This document shows positions 25,528 to 34,411 of a DNA stretch of 64,000 nt, piece by piece. The notes below the pieces were generated by a model, which was not told the DNA's origin, did no database searches, and worked only from the letters and a program-made list of their open reading frames with translations. Origin of the DNA: Desulforapulum autotrophicum (lineage in GTDB: Bacteria > Desulfobacterota > Desulfobacteria > Desulfobacterales > Desulfolunaceae); the NCBI GenBank assembly GCA_020723285.1, contig DYJE01000003.1:85924-149923 (forward strand). The letters are read 5' to 3'. Position 1 is the first letter of the stretch; each line of letters begins with the position of its first letter. The position numbers and the translations under genes are program-made.

Positions 25528-26532
25528 TCAGTCAATCCATGTCACGGGCGGAGTGTCCCGCGCCACGATGCCGTCGATTTTGCCTTTGGGGTGACCCACA
25601 GCAATGCTGGTCACTGCCTGGAAAGGCGGTTTGATGCCGATTTTTTTCCGGAATCCGGCCATGATCGGGTAGGAAAGGGGGACCATGTTGAGGGAGACGA
25701 TGCAGGTCCCAAGGCCCAGGGCATGGGCTGCGAGTACCATGTTCTGGGTGCAGATCCCGGCGTCCAGGTCCGGGTTGCTGATGCCCCGGGTGTGCTTGAG
25801 GATCAGGATCACGCAGGGCGCGCTGAAGTACATCCTTCCTTTGTTCCTGTCGGCTTTTTCCATGGCGGTCATGGGCCGGGGGTCGAACTTGTTGGCCATC
25901 ATGAAACTTGCCGCGCTGAAGAACACGTTTTTCCAGAGTTTTTTCTTTCCGTTAGTGCTGAGATAGGCGTTCTTGAGAAGTTTCAGAACCACCATGGAAC
26001 GGTCTTCCATTTCGTGGATCACCTCTTGGTTCGTGATCACGATAAACCGGTAGGGCTGGCCGTTTCCGGCGGAGGGTGCGAAACGACCCGCTTCGAGAAT
26101 CCGGTGGATCAAGTCTTTATCAACCGGCTTGTCCTTGAAGAGCCGGTTGGATCGCCGTGTGAAGATCGCCCGTTCCATATCCGTGAGGTCTTTTTCAAAC
26201 GAAGCATAATCCGGGGTTTCCTGTCCGAAGGGGTTGGGCGGCTGCATTTTTCTGTCAAGAAACGTCTTGTAGCGTCCTTCGCGGATGGCGAGGCTTCCGT
26301 TCATGGAGATGGCGTGGGTGGGGCAGACCGCCATGCAGTTGCCGCAGTTGATGCAGGCTTCCTTGAACCCGCCGAAACCGATGGGTACGGGGACTTCCCC
26401 CTTTGTCCAGGAAAACCCACCGCATGGGCAGGTTTCAAAGCATCTTCCGCAGCGTGAACACGTTTCTTTGTCGATGGAGCGCACCGGAAAGTTCATATCC
26501 GGCAGATAAGCCTGTTTCAGAGACTCTAACAT
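25528..26532 (-). CDS. Ferredoxin-nitroreductase fusion protein
   Basis: This is a 334-residue protein. The N terminus carries two 4Fe-4S ferredoxin motifs: CSRCGRCFETCP (~24-35) and CINCGNCMAVCP (~60-71). Residues ~120-330 are an FMN nitroreductase domain (FTRRSNRLFKDKPVD, FAPSAGNGQPYRFIVI, and a glycine-rich ALGLGTCIVS). Fusions of this kind are common in strict anaerobes and move electrons from ferredoxin to an unknown acceptor. As last gene of the acyl-CoA operon it may recycle reductant from, or reduce, an acyl intermediate; this is inference. It differs from the SagB-type enzyme at 18243, which lacks the ferredoxin part. Stop at 25528, terminator at 25363. Confidence 0.88.
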   Translation of the reverse strand: MLESLKQAYLPDMNFPVRSIDKETCSRCGRCFETCPCGGFSWTKGEVPVPIGFGGFKEACINCGNCMAVCPTHAISMNGSLAIREGRYKTFLDRKMQPPNPFGQETPDYASFEKDLTDMERAIFTRRSNRLFKDKPVDKDLIHRILEAGRFAPSAGNGQPYRFIVITNQEVIHEMEDRSMVVLKLLKNAYLSTNGKKKLWKNVFFSAASFMMANKFDPRPMTAMEKADRNKGRMYFSAPCVILILKHTRGISNPDLDAGICTQNMVLAAHALGLGTCIVSLNMVPLSYPIMAGFRKKIGIKPPFQAVTSIAVGHPKGKIDGIVARDTPPVTWID

Positions 26533-26547
26533 CGCATCCTCCTGTTA

Positions 26548-28146
26548 TTAAAATTTGATCACGTTTTCGGCATCCGGTCTGAAACTGTCTTTGAGAAGCC
26601 GGGACAAAGGTTTTTCCGAAATGGTTTTAGGGATTTCGCTGACGATTTGAAGATATCCTGGAACGGCGTTTTTCTCCAGGTTCTTCAGGCAGGACGCCAT
26701 GATCCGGTCCGCGTCGATGGTTTTTCCCGCAAAGGGTGAAACGGCCGCCACGATGTCGCTTTCACCCGGCGCACCGGATGCCGCTGGAATTCCGTAAACG
26801 CAGACTTCCGACACGCTCTCGTCTTTCCCGATGACTTTTTCGATCACATCGGGCTGGATGAAATCTCCCTGGCGTCTCAGGCCGCCGCCCACCCTGTAAT
26901 CGAAAAACAGGTAGCCGTGTCTGTCCCGATGACAGATGTCGCCGCTTCTCAGCCAGCCGCCCCGTGTTTTGTCCGACGAGGCTTTCTTTTTGCCGAAGTA
27001 GTTCACTGACGTTTTTCCGAAGGTAAGCTTGCTGATCAGCTCGCCTTTGGCTCCGTCAGGAACCTTTCGATCCTGTTCATCCACGATCCTCATCCGGTAC
27101 ATCAGGGGGTTGGGTTTGCCGAATGACCCCACCGGACCTTTGCCCGGACGTTTGTAGGCCAGACCGCCTTCCACGGCGGCGTACCATTCGAAGATTTTCA
27201 CGTTGAAGCGCTGTTCGAACTCCGACCAGATGGCCTTAGGCGTTCCTGCGCTGATCACTGTTTTGACGGGATTTTCGCGGTCGTCGGGCCGGGGTGGTTC
27301 GTTGAAGATCCCGGCCATCATGCCGCCCAGAAGGGAGAAGGTGGTGCAGTTGTATTTCCGGCAGATGTCCCAGATCTGGCTTTTGGTGAATTTTTCGCCG
27401 ATCACGGCCATGACGCCTTTTTTTGAAAGGGCCGGAAACACGGTGACGGACTGGGCGTTCCCGTGGGTCATGGAAAGGCCGGTGTAAGGGATGTCTCCTT
27501 TTTTATAGCGCCACACCAGCTTGTTGAGGACGCCGTAAGCTCTTAAGCGGTCGCCGGTGAGCACCACCCCTTTGGGATCGCCGGTGGTGCCTGAGGTGTG
27601 GATGATCTGCACCGGGTTTTTCGGGTTGTAGGGTGTAAGCTTGTCAGGCAGGCCCGGATTCTCCTTTTCAAGGATCTCGTTCAGTGACGGGTATTCTTTA
27701 AACGGCAAGATACCGTGGTGTTTTTTGTAAAGAACCCCGATGACCTTGGAGTTCTTCACGTTGCTTTCGATTTCCCTGATGCTGTCCACGCATTCGTCGG
27801 ATACAAGGATGCCCTTGGACGCTGTGTTGTTGATCTGGAACGCCAGTTTGTCGCCTTTTGAACGGGGGTCTACAGGCACGGCCACGGCACCGATGGAGAG
27901 GGCGGCGAACAGGGCGTAAAGAAATTCGGGGTGGTTCCGCATCAAAAGGGTGAAACAGTCGCCCTTACCGATACCGGCTTTGAGCAGGGCATGGGAAAGG
28001 CGGTTGGTCTGGGTGAAAATATCGCGCATGGTCACGGTTTCGTCCGAGCCGTCTGCGTTGGCGAATATGAATTTTTTTTCGGACGGGTCGACGGTCCGGT
28101 ATCCGAAACATCTGAAAATGGGGAGGGCGGTGATGTCGTTCTTCAT
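26548..28146 (-). CDS. AMP-forming acyl-CoA synthetase/ligase
   Basis: This is a 532-residue ANL-superfamily enzyme. The AMP-binding P-loop is IIHTSGTTGDPKGVV (~183-197), with later motifs EWYAAVEGG (~322-330), RSGDICHRDRHGYLFF (~405-420) and the hinge VGGGLRRQGDFI. The catalytic lysine region near the C terminus is IPKTISEKPLSRLLKDSF. It activates a carboxylic acid to its CoA thioester with ATP. It lies 20 bp after the second acyl-CoA dehydrogenase in one operon. The substrate could be a fatty, branched or steroid-side-chain acid; sequence alone does not tell. Confidence 0.88.
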   Translation of the reverse strand: MKNDITALPIFRCFGYRTVDPSEKKFIFANADGSDETVTMRDIFTQTNRLSHALLKAGIGKGDCFTLLMRNHPEFLYALFAALSIGAVAVPVDPRSKGDKLAFQINNTASKGILVSDECVDSIREIESNVKNSKVIGVLYKKHHGILPFKEYPSLNEILEKENPGLPDKLTPYNPKNPVQIIHTSGTTGDPKGVVLTGDRLRAYGVLNKLVWRYKKGDIPYTGLSMTHGNAQSVTVFPALSKKGVMAVIGEKFTKSQIWDICRKYNCTTFSLLGGMMAGIFNEPPRPDDRENPVKTVISAGTPKAIWSEFEQRFNVKIFEWYAAVEGGLAYKRPGKGPVGSFGKPNPLMYRMRIVDEQDRKVPDGAKGELISKLTFGKTSVNYFGKKKASSDKTRGGWLRSGDICHRDRHGYLFFDYRVGGGLRRQGDFIQPDVIEKVIGKDESVSEVCVYGIPAASGAPGESDIVAAVSPFAGKTIDADRIMASCLKNLEKNAVPGYLQIVSEIPKTISEKPLSRLLKDSFRPDAENVIKF

Positions 28147-28166
28147 GGATACTCCTTGGAAAACGG

Positions 28167-29279
28167 TTACAAACTGTCGATATACCGGAGTCGTTTCACC
28201 GGGCTCGCGCCCAGCAGAGCCTGAAGCTGCTTGGCGTCCCTGAAGCGTTTTTCCTGTCCGAAATCCTTCATATAACCCACACCGCCCATGGCCTGGACGC
28301 CATCGGTGGTGAGCTCGGTGGCGAGACTCTGGACATGGAGGGCTGCGGCCCGAGCTGCCATGGCCCGGTCCGGCGCGGCGGACTCCATGGCGGAACAGGC
28401 CTGGGCCACCAGCATGTCGGCCACTTTCACATGAATGGCCATGTTGGACAGCATCATTTTCAGCTCGGACCAGCGGATGATTTCACGGCCGCCCTGTTTG
28501 CGTTTTCTGGCGTATTCGAAAGCCTCCTTGAACGAGCCCTTCATGACGCCCAGGCTCATGGCCGCAGCGGCCACATGCATGCGGTCGGACATGGCGGTGA
28601 AATAGGTTTCACCTTTCCTTTCTTCACCCACCAGACGGCAGGGGCTTTGGTTGAACGTGACATCCACCGACGGACAGGCTCTCAATCCCAGGCTGAGAAT
28701 GGGCGCACTTCGTGTGACCGTGGGATGCTCCAGATCGGCTAAAACATACGAGAAACCCGACTCACCGGCGACAAGGGCTGGGATCAGGGCTTTTTTCGCC
28801 AGGCCGCCCAGAGTGAGGTATTCCAGGGAACCGCTCAATGAAAGACCGTCAGCCGTTTTCTTTGCCTGGGGCAGATCGGTGATGTCCAGAGGGTTGCAGA
28901 ACACGGGGCAGGCGATGAACATGTCTTTTGGGGTTTTCACGGCGGTCAAAGCTTTCAGGTCATCCATGTTTCCGGTCTGGGCAAGGATGTCCACGGCCGC
29001 CGACACGGTGAACAGAATGCCGGCAAGGCTGCTGTCTTCGGCCGAGAGCGCTTCAAGGATCACGGAAAGGGCCGGGGTGCCCTGGCCCATGCCCCCGGCT
29101 TCCTCGGGAATGGAGGTGTGGAAGAAATCCACGGAATAGGCTTTTTCAACCGTGGAATCAAAAAACGGGCCGAAGGGGAATGTGTCGTTGGCTTCCCGTT
29201 CGGGAAACAGGATTTTTCTTGAAAATTCAGTGGCCGCTTTTTCAAGCATGTTCAGTTCTTTATTTAAACCAGCGATCAT
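28167..29279 (-). CDS. Acyl-CoA dehydrogenase family protein (shorter, divergent)
   Basis: This is a 370-residue acyl-CoA dehydrogenase fold. The N-terminal helical domain contains FHTSIPEEAGGMGQGTPALSVILEAL (~53-78). The C-terminal domain ends with ELTTDGVQAMGGVGYMKDFGQEKRFRDAKQLQALLGASP (~315-353), where the FAD-binding QxxGGxGY signature is clear. The middle beta domain is less conserved than in its neighbour, and the usual catalytic-glutamate segment (YEGT) reads LLGAS, so this may be a non-catalytic partner subunit. Such paired unequal dehydrogenases form alpha2beta2 enzymes in steroid-acid breakdown. It is co-directional with, and 34 bp from, the larger gene. Confidence 0.82.
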   Translation of the reverse strand: MIAGLNKELNMLEKAATEFSRKILFPEREANDTFPFGPFFDSTVEKAYSVDFFHTSIPEEAGGMGQGTPALSVILEALSAEDSSLAGILFTVSAAVDILAQTGNMDDLKALTAVKTPKDMFIACPVFCNPLDITDLPQAKKTADGLSLSGSLEYLTLGGLAKKALIPALVAGESGFSYVLADLEHPTVTRSAPILSLGLRACPSVDVTFNQSPCRLVGEERKGETYFTAMSDRMHVAAAAMSLGVMKGSFKEAFEYARKRKQGGREIIRWSELKMMLSNMAIHVKVADMLVAQACSAMESAAPDRAMAARAAALHVQSLATELTTDGVQAMGGVGYMKDFGQEKRFRDAKQLQALLGASPVKRLRYIDSL

Positions 29280-29313
29280 GGTCGCCTCCTTTGGTTTTTA
29301 GTTAACCTGAGTC

Positions 29314-30819
29314 CTACTGTCTGCCGAACATCTTGACATCGGGTGTGCCGCTCGCGATCAGGCATTTGAAGAGGTTCAGCCTGTTGAGCTGGTTCGTGCC
29401 TTCGTAGATCTGGAGGAGTTTGGCGTCCCGCATGATCTTTTCAGCCCGGCGGTCGTGACGCAGGCCCGACTGACCCATGAGTTCCAAAGCCAGGTGGCAG
29501 TTCCTGATACCAGCATCGGTTCCTGAAAACTTGGCCAGGGACGCCAGGCCCGAGGTGATGTCGATTTCGCGCTCGCTCTGCATGTCGAAATAGGCTTTCC
29601 TCATCAGGGCGGTGACCCAGGGTTTGTCCAAAAGGGGGAGGATGGTTTTGTCAATCACGAATTTTGGCGTGAGCTTCGTCAGATAGTACATCTGTTTCTG
29701 CTGAAGCAGTTTGTACATGCCGTGCATGCCTGTGGCATAGTTGGCTTCGAGGTAGGCGAAACGCCCCAGAGCCATGTTTTTGTACATTTCCGCCAGCAGA
29801 CACTGAACCCATTCGTGATCAATGAGGGGGCGGCCGTTCAGTTCGCTTGTCATGGCGTAGTTCAGGGCTTCACGGTAGGCTCCCCGAGCCGCGCCCACGC
29901 CGAAGGCCCCCACACCGGCACGGCTGGCGGCGAAATAGAAATCGATGATCTGCATGTTGGTTTCCGAAAGGCCGCGTTTCAGCTTTTTGCCCTGCTCGGC
30001 GTCGAACAGCACGTTTTCATCGGGAATGAAGCAGTTGTCGAACATCAGTTCGCTGGCCGGACATCCTTTCTGGCCCATTTTCTTTTCCATGCGGCCGAAA
30101 GAGAATCCCTTGGTGCCTGTTTCAACCGCCAGCATCACCGTGCTGGACGAAGGTTTGCCTAAATCCGCGTAAGCGATGAGCATGTGCCACCGGGACAGGT
30201 GGCCGTTTGAAATGAACACCTTGGTTCCGTTCACGATGTAGCCGCCGTCCACCTTCTTCGCGTGGCAGGATACGGAACCTTTGTCCATCAGTTCCGTTTC
30301 CTCCACGTCGGTTCCGGCTCCGGGTTCGGTGAGGGCCAGAGAGATGAGGGCCGGTTCGCCGCTCTGTTCGCCTTGAAGGGTGTCTGCGCAGAGCTGTTTG
30401 ATCAGCCGGACGTTCCAGGACGAACACCCGACGGCAAAACCCAGATAGTGAACCCCGATGAGGTTGGCCATGGCCAGGCATTCCGATCCGATTTCTTCTA
30501 AAAACGCACAGATGGACGGGAAGTTGAATCCTTTTCCACCGAACAGTTTGGGAATCCATAAGGTGTAGAGGCCCCAGTCGTTGGCTTTTTTTACGAATTC
30601 CCATGGGAGATGAGCCGGATTCTCCTGCATGGTCATGTCCAGGGTGAGTGCGTAGGGCCGCACCACCTCCTCGTTGAATTTCCGTGCATAGGCCACGACT
30701 TTCCTTGTTTCAGCGAGCATGGCCGACGGTTGTTTCGAAACGGCCTGCTGGCTGACGGAAATGTCATCGAACGCCGGGTGTTTTGCAAGAAAAGCCTTTA
30801 TTTCCCGTTTTGAAATCAT
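29314..30819 (-). CDS. Acyl-CoA dehydrogenase (501 residues)
   Basis: This flavoprotein oxidises an acyl-CoA to the trans-2-enoyl-CoA. Conserved features are LTEPGAGTDVEETELM (~168-183), VNGTKVFISNGHLSRWHMLIAY (~198-219), the LELMGQSGLRHDRRAEKIMRDAKLLQIYEGTNQLNRL stretch near the C terminus and its YEGTN catalytic-glutamate motif. The protein is about 100 residues longer than typical short-chain enzymes, with extra sequence between residues ~320 and 400, possibly membrane-associating. The pairing with the divergent 370-residue gene suggests a two-subunit enzyme. Electrons would go to ETF, whose genes are not in the window. Confidence 0.9.
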   Translation of the reverse strand: MISKREIKAFLAKHPAFDDISVSQQAVSKQPSAMLAETRKVVAYARKFNEEVVRPYALTLDMTMQENPAHLPWEFVKKANDWGLYTLWIPKLFGGKGFNFPSICAFLEEIGSECLAMANLIGVHYLGFAVGCSSWNVRLIKQLCADTLQGEQSGEPALISLALTEPGAGTDVEETELMDKGSVSCHAKKVDGGYIVNGTKVFISNGHLSRWHMLIAYADLGKPSSSTVMLAVETGTKGFSFGRMEKKMGQKGCPASELMFDNCFIPDENVLFDAEQGKKLKRGLSETNMQIIDFYFAASRAGVGAFGVGAARGAYREALNYAMTSELNGRPLIDHEWVQCLLAEMYKNMALGRFAYLEANYATGMHGMYKLLQQKQMYYLTKLTPKFVIDKTILPLLDKPWVTALMRKAYFDMQSEREIDITSGLASLAKFSGTDAGIRNCHLALELMGQSGLRHDRRAEKIMRDAKLLQIYEGTNQLNRLNLFKCLIASGTPDVKMFGRQ

Positions 30820-30841
30820 GCAGCCTCTTCTCCTTATTGTA

Positions 30842-32098
30842 TTATGCTTTTTGAAGGATTGTGATCACCATTGCCGCTTCTTCAATGCCTATATTGCCTC
30901 CACCGTTTTCGGCAAGGGCGATGCGGGCGTTTTCGACCTGACGGCCCGTGGCTTCGCCCCTAAGCTGCCAGACCAGTTCGACGATCTGGGCCGCACCGGT
31001 GGCTCCCACGGGATGTCCCTTGGATTCCAGCCCGCCTGAAGGGTTGATGGGAAGTTTGCCGCCCAGGGCCGAGTGACCCTGTTCGGCGAAAATGCCGCCT
31101 TCGCCTTTGGGGCAGAACCCTAAACCTTCGCTCTGGATCACCTCGCCGAAAGCGGAGGCGTCGTGAACTTCGGCCACGTCGATGTCTTCAGGGCCCACAC
31201 CGGCTGTTTCGTAGGCTTTGTGAACCAGGCGTTCCGTGAGGTCCGGATCGTTGAAGCCCCGATCCATGCCGCCGCCCAGGACTGTTGCAAGGACTTTCAC
31301 CGGTTTGGCGATGCCGCGTTTTTTCACCACGTCACCGGAACAGAGGATGAGGGCGGCCGCCCCGTCGCCCACCGGGGAACACATGGGCTGGGTCAGGGGA
31401 AAAGCCACCAGGGGGGCCGCCAGAATTTCATCCACGGTGTACGGTGTGCGGTACTGGGCATAGGGGTTGTTCTTGCTGTTGGTGTGGTTTTTGGAGCTGA
31501 CCACGGCGAGCTGGCGCTGGGTCAGGCCGTATTTGTCCATGTGCATGCGGGTGGCGGCGGCGTAAAGGTCCATGAACGCGCTGCCACCCTTCTTGTCTTT
31601 TTTCTTTTCGTCGGGGTTTTCGCCACGGGCTTCGGCTTCTTTTCTCTTACGTTCCGCGTCGGCTTTCATGGCCTGAACGAACATTTCGATGACTTCCACG
31701 TCGGCGGAGGAAGAGAACAGCTTCAGGCGTTTTTCACGGTCTTCCATGTACATCTTTTCCATGCCGAGAACCAGGGCCACGTCATGAAGACCGGAAGCCA
31801 CGTTGAGCCAGGCGGTCTGGAACGCCGTAGCCGACGAGCAGCAGGCGTTTTCCACATTGACCACCGGGATGTCCCCGATGCCCATGGCCCGTAAAACCAC
31901 CTGACCCCGGATGGACTCCTGGCCGGTGACCAGGCCCTGATAAGCGTTGCCCACCGCCGCCATGCGGATGTCGTTTTTTTCAAGGCCGGCGTGGACCAGG
32001 GCGCTTTTCACCGCTTCTTCCGCGATACTTTTCATGTTTCGGTCCAGGTATTTTCCGAATTGTGTCATGCCTGCGCCGATGACAAAAACATCTCTCAT
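30842..32098 (-). CDS. Thiolase family protein (SCP-x/acetyl-CoA acetyltransferase type)
   Basis: This 418-residue thiolase would cleave or condense acyl-CoAs. The active-site cysteine lies in NVENACCSSATAFQTAW (~80-96). The histidine is in NPSGGLESKGHPVGATGAAQIVEL (~345-368), and the final ENGGGNIG motif is present. An internal lysine/glutamate-rich insert (~150-185, RKRKEAEARGENPDEKKKDKK) is unusual and probably an exposed loop. ATG 32098 is chosen because GAGGAG lies upstream at a normal distance, although the frame stays open to 32362. It is the first gene of a five-gene leftward operon. It resembles the SCP2-thiolase subgroup used on branched or ring-bearing substrates. Confidence 0.88.
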   Translation of the reverse strand: MRDVFVIGAGMTQFGKYLDRNMKSIAEEAVKSALVHAGLEKNDIRMAAVGNAYQGLVTGQESIRGQVVLRAMGIGDIPVVNVENACCSSATAFQTAWLNVASGLHDVALVLGMEKMYMEDREKRLKLFSSSADVEVIEMFVQAMKADAERKRKEAEARGENPDEKKKDKKGGSAFMDLYAAATRMHMDKYGLTQRQLAVVSSKNHTNSKNNPYAQYRTPYTVDEILAAPLVAFPLTQPMCSPVGDGAAALILCSGDVVKKRGIAKPVKVLATVLGGGMDRGFNDPDLTERLVHKAYETAGVGPEDIDVAEVHDASAFGEVIQSEGLGFCPKGEGGIFAEQGHSALGGKLPINPSGGLESKGHPVGATGAAQIVELVWQLRGEATGRQVENARIALAENGGGNIGIEEAAMVITILQKA

Positions 32099-32292
32099 AG
32101 TGGGTCTCCTCATGTGAATATTGTATGTAAGCCGGTGCTTACCGATGGAAAACCGGCTTTGATAACTGGAAGTCCAGGTGAAAAAAGAATCTTTCACCGT
32201 ATTTATTTCTTTAAGACCACCATGGGGGGGTGGCGGCTTATGTGGTTTTATCCGATGCAACAACAGGCCGGGCGGGGGAACCCGGTTTTTTA

Positions 32293-32910
32293 TCAGACGG
32301 TCATGGTTCTGTATGGTTTCAAATACGATGTGATGGCTTCGGTAAACGATTCTTCGGCCCATTTCACCGTATGATGTTCGGGGTCCAGGTACCAGCGCAT
32401 GTAAATGCCGTGGAATATGGCGGAAATGGTCCGTGCCGTCATGTCGGAGTCATGGGCGATGAACATGCCCGAGGCGATGCCCTCATCGATGGCTGTTTTT
32501 TTAAGGGCCACCCACTGGTTGATCCAGGTGCTGAAAAGTTCCCGGTAATCTTCATGATGAGCGGCCAGTGACATGAAATCATAAACGATTTTATGAGCGA
32601 AGCTGACGTCGGCCGTTTCACGGATAAATAGAGGCATGCCCAGTCCCAGGATTTTTTCCATGGGGTCCACCGCCGCATTCATGCTTTCCATGAAGATCTG
32701 AAGAATCTGATCGTAATAGGCCTTGAACGCTTCCTTGAACAGCTCTTCTTTCGATGAAAAATAGTGAGCGAGCCCGCCTTTCGAAAGACCTGCCTCACGG
32801 GCAATATCCGACATGGTCACCTGGGCGTAACCGGATGTCCCGATAATTTTGATGGCAGCGGTAAGGATCTGGTTTCGTCTTATCGCTTCAAGTTCCGGGA
32901 TGGGGGGCAT
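32293..32910 (-). CDS. TetR-family regulator, likely of the acyl-CoA operon
   Basis: This is a 205-residue TetR-type repressor. The N-terminal helix-turn-helix is ILTAAIKIIGTSGYAQVTMSDIAREAGLSKGGLAHYFSSKEELFKEAF (residues ~14-61; key part GLSKGGLAHYF). The C-terminal domain is a helical ligand pocket (~75-200). AAGGAG lies eight bases before ATG 32910; the frame continues upstream but without a good ribosome site. It lies directly before the thiolase-dehydrogenase-ligase operon, in the same direction with a ~195-bp gap. By analogy with FadR/PaaR-type TetR proteins it may respond to an acyl-CoA. Confidence 0.9.
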   Translation of the reverse strand: MPPIPELEAIRRNQILTAAIKIIGTSGYAQVTMSDIAREAGLSKGGLAHYFSSKEELFKEAFKAYYDQILQIFMESMNAAVDPMEKILGLGMPLFIRETADVSFAHKIVYDFMSLAAHHEDYRELFSTWINQWVALKKTAIDEGIASGMFIAHDSDMTARTISAIFHGIYMRWYLDPEHHTVKWAEESFTEAITSYLKPYRTMTV

Positions 32911-32930
32911 ACAGTATCTCCTTGGAGCTA

Positions 32931-32960
32931 AACCGACTGGCCGGATTAAGAACCGACCGG
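32931..32960. promoter_or_regulatory. Direct repeat AACCGACYGG, candidate TetR operator
   Basis: AACCGACTGG (32931-32940) and AACCGACCGG (32951-32960) are direct repeats exactly 20 bp, two helical turns, apart, just upstream of the TetR gene. ACCGACCGG-like boxes are seen for TetR regulators of acyl-CoA metabolism. Autoregulation is inferred from position only. Confidence 0.5.
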
Positions 32961-33079
32961 ACAGATTGTTCGTATCAATTCGTTTTACACGAGTCAAGTT
33001 TTTTCATGAAAGAAGATTGTTAACCCAGTCGATAAATGATAATAAACCCGAAAGTTTTTTAAGAATTTCAACGTTTTCA

Positions 33080-34390
33080 ATGGGGGATGACGTGGATAGG
33101 GACAAGAAGAACCAGGACTATAAAATCCTCGTGGTGGATGATGATCCACTGATTCTCACCAACATGGAAAGGCTGCTGGCCAGGGAAGGATACCGGGTTG
33201 ATCGTGCGGAAAGCGGTGAGACAGCCATGGACAAGCTGCGCGACATCGGTTTCGATCTGGTCATGACCGATCTTGTCATGGACAGGGTGGACGGGATGGG
33301 CGTCCTTTCGTTCGCCAAGGGGCTGTATCCGGATATCGCGGTGATCATGATCACGGGGTTTGCGGATATGAAAACGGCCTTCAACGCCATTCGCCTGGGT
33401 GCCGACGATTTCATGCTGAAACCGGCGGAATCCGAAGAGATTTATTTCAGGGTGAAACGCTGTCTGGAGAGCCGGGAACTTAAAATCAAGGTCAATCAAC
33501 GGACACTTGAACTGGAGGATCTGAACAGGCAGCTCAAAAAAGACATCACCCAGAGAAAACGGGCCGAGACGAAACTTCAGAAAACCAACATGGCGCTTTC
33601 CGACTCCCTTTCCAAACTGAAATTTGCCCAGGACAAGCTGATCCAGTCGGAGAAACTGGCCTCGCTGGGCGGCATGGTGTCCGGCATTGTCCACGAAATC
33701 AATACGCCCATCGGTATCGGGATCACGGCGTCCACCTTTATCAAGCAGCTGATATCGAAAATGGAGAAAAACCTCGTAAACGAGACGGTGGATGTGCAGG
33801 CCATCGACAAATTGCTGAAAAAAACGCATGAGGCCGCTGCCATGATTCATGCGAATCTGGGGCGTGCCGGGGCTCTTCTTGAAAATTTCAAACAGGTATC
33901 GGTGGATCAGATCAGCGAAATCCCACGCAAGATTCTTGTGGACGAATACATCAACGAAGTGATCGCAAGTCTCAGTGTGGAGTTGAAACACTCACCGCAC
34001 CGCATTGTGGTAAACTGTCCCCAGAATCTGATCTTCGACAGCAGACCCGGAGCCCTTGCCCAGATCATCACCAACTTCGTCATGAACTCCGTCACCCACG
34101 GTTTTGAAGGTATGGATCAGGGTGAAATTCTCTTTGAAATCCATGCAGACGATACCACACTGTATCTGAATTGCCGGGACAACGGGAAAGGCATGGGCCG
34201 GGACGCCGTCAAACAGATTTTCGATCCGTTTTACACCACACGGCGCGAAAAGGGCGGGACAGGCCTGGGTCTTTATGTGGTTTACAATCTGGTGACCAAA
34301 GCCCTTTCAGGTACCATTGAATGCGTCAGCACACCGGGCAGGGGAACCGAGTTCAAAGTGAAAGTCCCCCTGAACGGATGGATGGTCTGA
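33080..34390 (+). CDS. Receiver-histidine kinase hybrid protein
   Basis: This is a 436-residue protein. A CheY-like receiver domain (~12-130) has the acidic pocket VVDDDP, the phospho-acceptor aspartate in LVMTDLVMD, and the MLKPAE lysine. A coiled coil (~140-205) follows, then an HisKA-like region with the phospho-accepting histidine in GIVHEINTPIG (~215-225). The HATPase domain (~310-430) has N (FVMNSVTHG), G1 (CRDNGKGMG) and G2 (GGTGLGLYVV) boxes. There is no membrane segment, so it is cytoplasmic and likely takes its signal from another kinase through the receiver. ATG 33080 is listed; GTG 33092 has the better GGGGGA site. The partner regulator is not adjacent. Confidence 0.88.
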   Translation: MGDDVDRDKKNQDYKILVVDDDPLILTNMERLLAREGYRVDRAESGETAMDKLRDIGFDLVMTDLVMDRVDGMGVLSFAKGLYPDIAVIMITGFADMKTAFNAIRLGADDFMLKPAESEEIYFRVKRCLESRELKIKVNQRTLELEDLNRQLKKDITQRKRAETKLQKTNMALSDSLSKLKFAQDKLIQSEKLASLGGMVSGIVHEINTPIGIGITASTFIKQLISKMEKNLVNETVDVQAIDKLLKKTHEAAAMIHANLGRAGALLENFKQVSVDQISEIPRKILVDEYINEVIASLSVELKHSPHRIVVNCPQNLIFDSRPGALAQIITNFVMNSVTHGFEGMDQGEILFEIHADDTTLYLNCRDNGKGMGRDAVKQIFDPFYTTRREKGGTGLGLYVVYNLVTKALSGTIECVSTPGRGTEFKVKVPLNGWMV

Positions 34391-34411
34391 AGTAATCCTG
34401 CCCGGTGCGAT

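Noticed and set aside
25390..26457. 355-codon plus-strand frame opposite the ferredoxin-nitroreductase
   Set aside because: The minus-strand frame has clear ferredoxin and nitroreductase motifs. The plus frame has none and runs over a terminator at its start.
31163..31894. 243-codon plus-strand frame opposite the thiolase
   Set aside because: It is His/Gly/Val-rich, typical of the antisense of a GC-rich gene. The thiolase active-site motifs are on the other strand.
33077..33991. 304-codon minus-strand frame opposite the receiver-kinase
   Set aside because: It is a shadow of a gene with unmistakable receiver and HATPase motifs.
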